From: Desulfuromonas sp. TF
Lineage (GTDB): Bacteria > Desulfobacterota > Desulfuromonadia > Desulfuromonadales > ATBO01
DNA length: 64,000 nt
Reading direction: 5' to 3'
Assembly (NCBI RefSeq): GCF_000472285.1
Contig: NZ_KI421413.1
Location: 38,087 to 102,086, forward strand
A program made the position numbers and the translations under genes. Below, one piece after another: positions 57,351 to 64,000 of the stretch; position 1 is the stretch's first letter; each line of letters opens with the position of its first letter. Under the pieces are notes generated by a model that ran no database searches, had not been told where the DNA came from, and saw only the letters and a program-made list of their open reading frames with translations.

Positions 57351-57865
57351 GCTGTAGGAAATATTTTTTGACCAGCAGATTATGCAGATGGGCGCAAGGC
57401 ACCCCTCCTCGAGACCAAGATCCGCAAATTCCGACCTCCAATATACGACGCGGAAGTCGTCATCCCCAAGTTCCGTCGCCTCAGCTTCGAAATCCAGCAC
57501 CCAAACGTCCATTTATGCACTCGCCTGCGCTTGGGCTTTGTCGTCAAAAAGGTCGACTTAAAAGCAAATTACTGTATATTTCGACAAATTTGACGACTTA
57601 AGGTATGGAGTTCAGTGTAGAGATTCTTCAGGTAACCTGAATCACGACGATCCGGGTCTGAACCCTGCCTTTTCATTGACTTCCGGTCCTCCTGCCGGTA
57701 TCTTGGGGCATTCTTTTTTTTGTGATGTTCTGGAGGATCGGATATTGGTTTTTAGTAGGTTTTCGAGATAGACTGGTGAGCCGCTTGCTGCCCTTTGGGG
57801 CGGGGGCGGTTTTTTGTTGTCGTTTCCGCACGTTGCAATGTTGCTCTTAAACCAGGAGTAGAGGG
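57351..57865 (+). other. Gene-poor junction before the restriction locus, with possible coding remnant
   Basis: A 515-base stretch without a convincing gene. One plus-strand frame from about 57382 to 57570 reads protein-like (LLETKIRKFRPPIYDAEVV and on) but has no start codon and could be a truncated gene remnant. GTCGTCAAA (57540-57548) and TTTGACGAC (57589-57597) form an inverted repeat, and GACTTA recurs nearby. It marks the change from core genome to the accessory locus. Confidence 0.45.
57781..57815 (+). terminator. Terminator-like hairpin before hsdR
   Basis: CCGC...GCCC (57781-57793) can pair with GGGC...GGCGG (57798-57809, imperfect), followed by TTTTTT (57810-57815). It would protect hsdR from read-through from upstream, or act in its leader. 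Confidence 0.45.
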
Positions 57866-60712
57866 ATGTCACCTTCCGAGCAGGAGGCGAGACAACAGAT
57901 CGATGGACTGCTTATCGCCTGCGGCTGGCGGGTGCAGGACGCCTCCGCGGTCAACATCCATGCCGGCCGCGGGGTGGCGATCCGGGAGTTTTCTCTTCCG
58001 GGTTACGGATATGCCGACTACCTCCTCTACGTCGACGGCAAAGCCGCCGGGGTGATCGAGGCAAAGAAGGTCGGCACCACCCTGACAGGCGTCGAGGTGC
58101 AGTCGGCCCGCTACACCCAGGGGCTCCCTGAAGGCCTGCCGTGTTGGCACAACCCGCTCCCTTTCTGCTATGAATCGACAGGCATCGAGACCCGCTTCAC
58201 CAACGGCCTAGATCCCGAGCCCCGCTCGCGCGGCGTCTTTGCCTTCCACCGGCCGGAGACCCTGGCGGCGTGGCTGGATGAGGCTCTGGATTTTCATGGG
58301 CTTCCGGCCGATATGGGCGGCGCGTCCTATGCGGCAGAAAGTCAGCCGAAAACCTTCCTTGCCCGGCTGAGATACATGCCCGAGTTGGTGACCGAGGGAC
58401 TCTGGCCGGCGCAGATCAAGGCGATCGATAACCTCGAAGTCTCCCTGCGCGACAACCGCCCCCGGGCCCTGATCCAGATGGCGACCGGCTCGGGGAAGAC
58501 CTTTACCTCGATCAACTTCATCTACCGCCTGATCAAGTTCGCCGGGGCCCGGCGGGTCCTCTTCCTGGTCGACCGCGCCAACCTTGGGCGGCAGACCCTC
58601 AAGGAGTTCCAGCAGTACGTCTCCCCCTACAACAACTTCAAGTTCACCGAAGAGTACATCGTCCAGAATCTCTCCTCCAACCGCCTCGACCGCACGGCGC
58701 GGGTCTGTATCTGCACGATCCAGCGGCTCTACTCCATGCTCAAGGGGCGGGAACTGGCGGAGGAGCTGGACGAGGAGTCGGCGGCGGAGCTGGGGAGCCT
58801 GTTCAAGGAGCCGGAGCCGATCGAGTACAACCCCGACTTTCCCATCGAGGACTTCGACATCATCGTCACCGACGAGTGCCACCGCTCCATCTACAACCTC
58901 TGGCGGCAGGTCCTCGAATACTTCGACGCCTACCTCATCGGCCTCACCGCCACGCCCAGCAAGCAGACCTTCGGCTTCTTCCACAAGAACCTGGTCATGG
59001 AGTACGGCCATCCCCAGGCGGTGGCCGACGGGGTCAACGTCAACTATGACGTCTACCGCATTCGCACGCAGATCGGAGATGCGGGCGGCAGGGTCGAAGC
59101 CGGCTACTACGTCGACAAGCGGGACCGCGAGACCCGCGAGGTGCGCTGGGAGCAGCTCGACGACGATTTCGCCTACGACGCCCGGCAGCTCGACCGCGAC
59201 GTGGTCGCCGTCGACCAGATCCGCACGGTGGTGCAGACGTTCCGGGACAAGCTCTTCACCGAGATCTTCCCGGGGCGCTCCTGGGTCCCCAAGACCTTGG
59301 TCTTCGCCAAGGACGACTCCCACGCCGAGGACATCGTCCGGATCGTGCGCGAGGAGTTCGGCAAGGGGAACGAGTTCGCCCAGAAGATCACCTACCGCAC
59401 CACCGGCGAGAAGCCCGAGAACCTCATCGCCGCCTTCCGCACCAGCCCCATGCCCCGCATCGCCGTCACCGTCGACATGATCGCCACCGGCACCGACATC
59501 AAGGCGGTGGAGTGCGTCTTCTTCATGCGAATGGTTAAATCAAGGGCCTACTTCGAGCAGATGAAGGGGCGCGGGGTGCGCATCATCAACGACAACGACC
59601 TCCAGGCCGTCACCCCCGACGCCGTGACCAAGGACCATTTCGTTATCGTCGACGCCGTCGGCGTCTGCGAGCAGGACCAGACCGACTCCCTCCCCATGGA
59701 GCGCAAGAAGAACGTCGGCTTCGAGAAGCTCCTCCAGGCCGTCGCCTTCGGCAACTGCGAGATCGACGTCATCTCCTCGGTGGCGGCGCGGCTGGCCCGG
59801 CTGGAGAAGAAGCTGACGTCCCAGGAGCACCGGCAGGTGGAGGAAATCACCGGCGGCACGTCCCTGAAGACGCTGACCGGCGACCTGGTCGCCGCCCTGG
59901 AGCCGGACCGACACATCGCCGAGGCGCAAAAGGCCTCCGGCTCCGCCGAGCCGGACGCCAGACAGATCCGGCAGGCGGCGGCGCGGGTTCTCGGCGATGC
60001 GGCCAAGCCCCTGTGCGACCCGATGCTGCGGGAGCTTCTCTTCGCCATCAAGAAGAAGAACGAGCAGATCATCGACACGGTCAGCACCGATACGGTGATC
60101 TTCTCCGGCTTTACCGAGGAGAAGGCCAAGGGGGTGATCGAATCTTTCGAGCGGTTCATCGAGGAGAACCGGGACGAGATCACCGCCCTGCAGGTGCTTT
60201 ACAGCAAACCCTTCAAGCAGCGCTTGAGGTTTGAGGACGTGCGCGAGCTGGCCGAGAAGCTGGTGACGCAGGTCGAGCAGCTGCGCATCTACCAGACCCA
60301 TCCGCAGGGATGGGAGAAGCGCGTGCCCGATGAGCTGTGGGCGGCCTACCGGAAGCTGGCGGCGGGCAAGGTGCGCGGTGCTGCTGCCAACCATATTTTG
60401 ACCGATCTGGTGTCGCTGGTGCGCTTCGCCATGCATCAGGAGAACGAGCTGGTGCCGTTTCCGGAGAAGGTGCAGGTGAACTTCCGGGCGTGGGTGGAGC
60501 AGCAGCAGGCGAGCGGGCGGCGGTTTACCGACGAGCAGCGCAAGTGGCTGGAGATGATCCGGGATCACATCGCCGCCAACCTCCAGATCGAGACGGACGA
60601 TTTCGATTATGCGCCGTTTGCGCAGGAGGGTGGAATTGGGAAGGTTTGGCAGTTGTTCGGGGAAGATTTGAATCTGATTCTTGATGAATTGAATGGAACT
60701 CTGGCAGCGTAG
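57866..60712 (+). CDS. hsdR: Type I restriction enzyme R subunit
   Basis: A 948-residue HsdR. The N-terminal nuclease has D51 in GYGYADYLLYVDG and E65-A-K67 in GVIEAKK (PD-(D/E)xK). The motor has IQMATGSGKTF (Walker A, about 206-216) and TDECHRSIYN (motif II, about 333-342), then conserved RecA-like motifs to about 590, and a helical C-terminal domain. It translocates and cuts unmodified DNA. AGTAGAGGG precedes the ATG. Composition is GC-rich like the core genome. It is followed by a small membrane protein and hsdS. Confidence 0.93.
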   Translation: MSPSEQEARQQIDGLLIACGWRVQDASAVNIHAGRGVAIREFSLPGYGYADYLLYVDGKAAGVIEAKKVGTTLTGVEVQSARYTQGLPEGLPCWHNPLPFCYESTGIETRFTNGLDPEPRSRGVFAFHRPETLAAWLDEALDFHGLPADMGGASYAAESQPKTFLARLRYMPELVTEGLWPAQIKAIDNLEVSLRDNRPRALIQMATGSGKTFTSINFIYRLIKFAGARRVLFLVDRANLGRQTLKEFQQYVSPYNNFKFTEEYIVQNLSSNRLDRTARVCICTIQRLYSMLKGRELAEELDEESAAELGSLFKEPEPIEYNPDFPIEDFDIIVTDECHRSIYNLWRQVLEYFDAYLIGLTATPSKQTFGFFHKNLVMEYGHPQAVADGVNVNYDVYRIRTQIGDAGGRVEAGYYVDKRDRETREVRWEQLDDDFAYDARQLDRDVVAVDQIRTVVQTFRDKLFTEIFPGRSWVPKTLVFAKDDSHAEDIVRIVREEFGKGNEFAQKITYRTTGEKPENLIAAFRTSPMPRIAVTVDMIATGTDIKAVECVFFMRMVKSRAYFEQMKGRGVRIINDNDLQAVTPDAVTKDHFVIVDAVGVCEQDQTDSLPMERKKNVGFEKLLQAVAFGNCEIDVISSVAARLARLEKKLTSQEHRQVEEITGGTSLKTLTGDLVAALEPDRHIAEAQKASGSAEPDARQIRQAAARVLGDAAKPLCDPMLRELLFAIKKKNEQIIDTVSTDTVIFSGFTEEKAKGVIESFERFIEENRDEITALQVLYSKPFKQRLRFEDVRELAEKLVTQVEQLRIYQTHPQGWEKRVPDELWAAYRKLAAGKVRGAAANHILTDLVSLVRFAMHQENELVPFPEKVQVNFRAWVEQQQASGRRFTDEQRKWLEMIRDHIAANLQIETDDFDYAPFAQEGGIGKVWQLFGEDLNLILDELNGTLAA

Positions 60713-60728
60713 TAAGGAGGATGTTGGA

Positions 60729-61058
60729 ATGTCCGATCAAGCCGAAGCACAGACACCACAAATTGTCGCTCCTGAGCAGGAGATGATTGCAATTACCGAC
60801 TTGTTGAAGGGGGTTACTGAGCCATTGGCCAAGAGTCAGGATATTGCCCAGCAGGAAGCGACGAAAAGAGCAGAGATTCTTGGCCGGGTTACAAGCAAGT
60901 TCCTGATGTATGTGTTCAGTGTAGCGGTGCTCGTTGTGCTTCTCGCCGGCATGGCATTATTCAAGGGTGAAGTGCAGTTGACTGAAAAGATAATAATTGC
61001 TCTCCTTGGGTTCTTGGGTGGTTTTGGTTTCGGTCGCGGATTTGGTAAGGGGCAGTAG
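60729..61058 (+). CDS. Two-helix membrane protein inserted between hsdR and hsdS
   Basis: A 109-residue protein with a soluble, Glu/Gln-rich N-terminal helix region (about 10-55) and two membrane helices at about 58-78 and 87-104, the second ending in a glycine-rich FGFGRGFGKGQ. AAGGAGG (60714-60720) is an excellent ribosome binding site. It starts 16 bases after hsdR, and its stop overlaps the GTG start of hsdS by one base, so it is translated as part of the hsd operon. No family was recognised. Its composition is lower in GC than hsdR. Confidence 0.78.
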   Translation: MSDQAEAQTPQIVAPEQEMIAITDLLKGVTEPLAKSQDIAQQEATKRAEILGRVTSKFLMYVFSVAVLVVLLAGMALFKGEVQLTEKIIIALLGFLGGFGFGRGFGKGQ

Positions 61059-62788
61059 TGGTAAACGCTTGGACGGAAGTGAAAATTGAGGAGATTGCTG
61101 AGGTCAATCCGCGCCTTGACAAGAAAGATATCCCAGATGACCTGCTGGTTTCTTTCGTGCCGATGCCCGCAGTAGGCGCAGGAGATGGTTCAATTGACGT
61201 CTTGGCTGTAAAACCATTCAGTGAAGTAAAGAAGGGCTTTACCAGCTTTCAGCAAGGTGATGTGCTATTTGCCAAGATTACGCCGTGCATGGAAAATGGC
61301 AAGATGGCGGTCGTTCCCGAAGTCAAGAACGGATACGGGTTTGGTTCGACTGAGTTCCATGTGTTGCGGCCGAAGCCGGGAGTCAACGCCCGCTATCTTT
61401 ACTTCTATGTTTCCAGTAATAAGTTTCGCGGCGATGCCGAACACCAGATGACCGGCGCGGTCGGGCAGAAGCGCGTGCCGACGCAATTCCTGCGTGATGC
61501 GACTATCCCTCTTGCCCCCCTCAACGAACAAACCCGCATCGTCGCCGAAATCGAAAAACAATTCTCCCGCCTCGACGAAGCCGTCGCCAACCTCAAGCGC
61601 GTCAAGGCCAACCTCAAGCGCTACAAAGCCGCTGTCCTCAAGGCCGCCGTCGAAGGCAAACTCACCGAAGAATGGCGCAAGCAGCATCCCGATGTCGAAC
61701 CGGCCGACAAGCTGCTGGAGCGGATTCTTGAAGAGCGGCGTGCGAATTGGCAAGGGAGGGGGAAGTACAAGGAGCCTGTTGCGCCGGACACGAGCGGGTT
61801 GCCGGAGTTGCCGGAGGGGTGGGTTTGTGTCTCAATTGGCGACGTTTTTGAAGTCTGCGTTGGTGCGACACCAAGTAGAGTCAAGCCTGAGTACTGGAAT
61901 GGTTCAGTCCCTTGGGTAAGTAGCGGAGAGGTCGCCTTCTGTAGAATTCGATCCACTAGAGAGACAATAACCGATCTTGGCTTAAAAAGCTCTTCAACGA
62001 AATTGCACCCTCCGGGCACAATCTTACTAGGGATGATAGGAGAGGGCAAAACAAGGGGTCAGGTAGCAATTCTCGACATTGAAGCGTGTAATAACCAGAA
62101 CTCAGCGGCGATTCGAGTTTCGGATACGGAAATTGTGTCTGAGTACATCTACAGCTTTCTTGAGCAAGAATACGAACGTACTCGGCTCCGTGGTTCTGGA
62201 GGGAACCAGCCCGCGCTCAACAAAAGCCGAGTAGAACAAATTCCTTTTTCTCTCCCACCTATTGAGGAACAACACCAAATCGTCGCCGAAGTCGAACGCC
62301 GCCTCTCCATCGTCGCCGATGCCGAAGCGCAAGTCGACGCCAACCTCCGCCGCGCCGCCCGCCTGCGCCAGTCGATCCTCAAACAAGCCTTCTCCGGCCA
62401 ACTCGTCTCCCAGGACCCAAACGACGAGCCGGCCAGCGTGCTGCTGGGACGGATACGGTCGCAGCAACCCCCGCAAACCAAAGAACCGGCCGCTCGCCAA
62501 CGCAAGCACAGACTCCCTGCACCCAGGACAGGTGCACCCAGGACAGGTGCACCTGCGACCAATCCGCTGCCGATGGTCGCCGAAGCCCCCGCCCCCTACG
62601 GCGACGCCATCATCGCCCGCATCCTCGCCACAATGCAACACGGCCGCGAATACGCCCGCGCTGATCTGGTCGACCCGCTCGGTTTGACTGCTGGCCAGTG
62701 GAATACGGCGATTCAGGAGTTGAAGCGGGTAGGAAAGGTGCGGCAAGTTGGGGAGAGGCGTGGGGCGCGGTATGTAGTCTCTGGGTAG
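61058..62788 (+). CDS. hsdS: Type I restriction specificity subunit with C-terminal extension
   Basis: A 576-residue HsdS, longer than the usual 400-460. Two target-recognition domains (about 1-150 and 245-395) are each followed by a conserved helix region: EIEKQFSRLDEAVANLKR and EVERRLSIVADAEAQ. After about 480 comes a Pro/Arg-rich linker with a short tandem repeat (GAPRTGAPRT) and a domain of about 65 residues (IIARILATMQHG to RRGARYVVSG) that looks like a winged helix. GTG start at 61058 overlaps the membrane-protein stop. It should direct HsdM and HsdR to a bipartite target. Confidence 0.9.
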   Translation: MVNAWTEVKIEEIAEVNPRLDKKDIPDDLLVSFVPMPAVGAGDGSIDVLAVKPFSEVKKGFTSFQQGDVLFAKITPCMENGKMAVVPEVKNGYGFGSTEFHVLRPKPGVNARYLYFYVSSNKFRGDAEHQMTGAVGQKRVPTQFLRDATIPLAPLNEQTRIVAEIEKQFSRLDEAVANLKRVKANLKRYKAAVLKAAVEGKLTEEWRKQHPDVEPADKLLERILEERRANWQGRGKYKEPVAPDTSGLPELPEGWVCVSIGDVFEVCVGATPSRVKPEYWNGSVPWVSSGEVAFCRIRSTRETITDLGLKSSSTKLHPPGTILLGMIGEGKTRGQVAILDIEACNNQNSAAIRVSDTEIVSEYIYSFLEQEYERTRLRGSGGNQPALNKSRVEQIPFSLPPIEEQHQIVAEVERRLSIVADAEAQVDANLRRAARLRQSILKQAFSGQLVSQDPNDEPASVLLGRIRSQQPPQTKEPAARQRKHRLPAPRTGAPRTGAPATNPLPMVAEAPAPYGDAIIARILATMQHGREYARADLVDPLGLTAGQWNTAIQELKRVGKVRQVGERRGARYVVSG

Positions 62789-62805
62789 AGATAAATGGAG
62801 GTAAC

Positions 62806-64000
62806 ATGGGGAAAAATTCATTTGCAGAAGTGGCCTTAAATCCATCGAATCCGAAATGGAATCAATCTGTTTCTCGCGTATCCGAACTTTATCGGAAAAC
62901 GGATGACATAAGGTCAGAATTTGCAAGAGATTTTACACGGATACTTCACTGCAATGCATATCGAAGACTGAAGCATAAGACTCAAGTTTTCTTTGCCACT
63001 CAAAACGACCATATTTGTACAAGGATTGAACACGTAAACCATGTATCGTCTGTTAGTCAGACAATTTCGCAGTATCTTGGTCTAAATACAGAATTAACAA
63101 GCGCGATAGCAATTGGACACGACCTTGGCCATGCGCCTTTTGGCCACGCTGGCGAGACGGTTATCAAAAAAATAGCAATTGATCATATAGGTGACAGCTT
63201 TTGGCACGAAAGGAATAGCCTTCGTTTTGTTGATGAAATTGAGACGTTGCCAGACAGTAGTGGACGGGATACAAACATGAATCTCACTTATGCAGTGAGA
63301 GATGGAATAGTTTCTCATTGTGGTGAGGTTGACGAGACAGGCCTACGGCCTAGGGATATGGCCATTGATTTGACAGAAATTGTAAAGCCAAATCAATATG
63401 CTCCGTTCAGTTGGGAAGCTTGTGTTGTCAAGGTTTCTGACAAGGTTGCTTACTTAGGGAGGGACATTGAGGATGCAATTAGGATTGGGATTTTGACTTA
63501 CAGCGAACTTAAAAAGCTTAAGCAAATTTCCGGATCTCCTCTGAAAGAAATCAACAACACAATAATAATGCATGACTTTATTGTTGATTTGTGTAATTCA
63601 AGTTCTCCTGAAATAGGGATCTCCTTTTCAGAGAAGCACTTGGAATTAATAAATAATATTAAAAAATTCAATTATGAAACCATCTATTTTCACCCTCGAC
63701 TTGAAAATTATAAAAAATATGTGGAACTTGTTATTCGATCTATTTTTGAGAGCCTTAAAGTGTGCTACAACAAGATGGAAACGCCAAATGTTATAAAATC
63801 TCATTCGAAATTTTATCCTAAATTTTCAGAATATTTTTTCGCATGGCTTAACAAATATTCGAATGCTAGCACCGCAAGGGGGGAGACGGGACGACTAAAT
63901 AACAAAGTGATATATGACATGAATAATGAACGGCAATATCACCAAGCAATAATCGATTTCATAACGGCAATGAGCGATCAATTTGCAATCAAATCTTATA
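62806..64000 (+). CDS. HD-domain dGTP triphosphohydrolase-like protein (partial, runs off the window)
   Basis: The open frame runs from ATG 62806 (GGAGG at 62797-62801) to the end of the window with no stop, 398 codons so far. The HD set is visible: H76 in RIEHVNHV, H105-D106 in GHDLGHAPFGHAGE, and a later Asp in VSDKVAYLGRDIEDA. This combination is that of dGTPases, which hydrolyse dNTPs. Base composition is strikingly AT-rich against hsdR and the core genes, pointing to transfer. It follows hsdS by 17 bases. The C-terminal part is unseen. Confidence 0.82.
   Translation, partial: MGKNSFAEVALNPSNPKWNQSVSRVSELYRKTDDIRSEFARDFTRILHCNAYRRLKHKTQVFFATQNDHICTRIEHVNHVSSVSQTISQYLGLNTELTSAIAIGHDLGHAPFGHAGETVIKKIAIDHIGDSFWHERNSLRFVDEIETLPDSSGRDTNMNLTYAVRDGIVSHCGEVDETGLRPRDMAIDLTEIVKPNQYAPFSWEACVVKVSDKVAYLGRDIEDAIRIGILTYSELKKLKQISGSPLKEINNTIIMHDFIVDLCNSSSPEIGISFSEKHLELINNIKKFNYETIYFHPRLENYKKYVELVIRSIFESLKVCYNKMETPNVIKSHSKFYPKFSEYFFAWLNKYSNASTARGETGRLNNKVIYDMNNERQYHQAIIDFITAMSDQFAIKSY

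Noticed and set aside
57051-57512. 153-codon minus-strand gene opposite the small membrane protein
   Set aside because: Much of it is the complement of the well-supported genes at 56924-57350 and the rest matches no known pattern.

Overview
The window is a GC-rich, densely packed stretch of bacterial chromosome. Several traits suggest a deltaproteobacterium of the Desulfuromonadales/Geobacterales type: a ferredoxin-dependent 2-oxoacid oxidoreductase (korDABC), a PurL carrying PurS-like domains with a long PurQ, a MucR/Ros-type zinc-finger regulator, a fused YlxR-L7Ae protein in the nusA-infB operon, and a bacterial V/A-type ATPase. The placement is inferred from gene content and style; there is no rRNA in the window.

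Layout. 1-8.7 kb (+): xerD, apgM, korDABC, holC, rsmE, trmJ, an unknown gene and rlmD. 8.8-23.8 kb (+): a translation and RNA-metabolism run, with a secreted unknown, then rimP-nusA-ylxR/L7Ae-infB-DUF503-rbfA-nrnA-truB-rpsO-pnp, an M16 peptidase, dut, DUF493, a threonylcarbamoyl-AMP synthase, a PDZ protein and a small CGCGC-tailed unknown. 24.1-28.5 kb: a MucR-like regulator (+), then the minus-strand glycolytic operon gap-pgk-tpiA-secG followed by tRNA-Leu(GAG). 28.8-31.7 kb (+): a WalK-like sensor kinase and a YycJ-like metallo-beta-lactamase-fold protein. 31.8-39.2 kb (+): purB, purL, purQ, purF, pyrE, with a GC-rich inverted repeat family on both sides of purF-pyrE. 39.3-41.4 kb (-): nadB, aroQ and a free-standing DAHP-synthase-type regulatory domain. 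41.6-43 kb (+): lytic transglycosylase, pgsA, tRNA-Gly(GCC); then an AEC transporter (-). 44.1-52.9 kb (+): a complete nine-gene V/A-ATPase operon (G,C,I,K,F,E,A,B,D) closed by a UspA-type gene. 53-57.4 kb (+): a GerMN lipoprotein, a class I aminotransferase with its own strong promoter, a CCA-adding-type nucleotidyltransferase, tRNA-Gly(CCC) and two small genes. 57.9-64 kb (+): a defence-like locus with hsdR, a small two-helix membrane protein, hsdS with an extra C-terminal domain, and an AT-rich HD-domain dGTPase-like gene that runs off the end.

Most of the window is core housekeeping in operons whose genes touch or overlap by a few bases. The accessory part starts after about 57.35 kb, where a 500-base stretch with no convincing gene leads into the restriction locus and the base composition falls sharply in the last gene. 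No hsdM is visible, so the methyltransferase must lie beyond the window, lie elsewhere or be absent. The best candidates for something undescribed are the membrane protein and dGTPase-like gene associated with hsdR/hsdS, the orphan DAHP-synthase regulatory domain beside chorismate mutase, and the repeat families around purF-pyrE and before trmJ.
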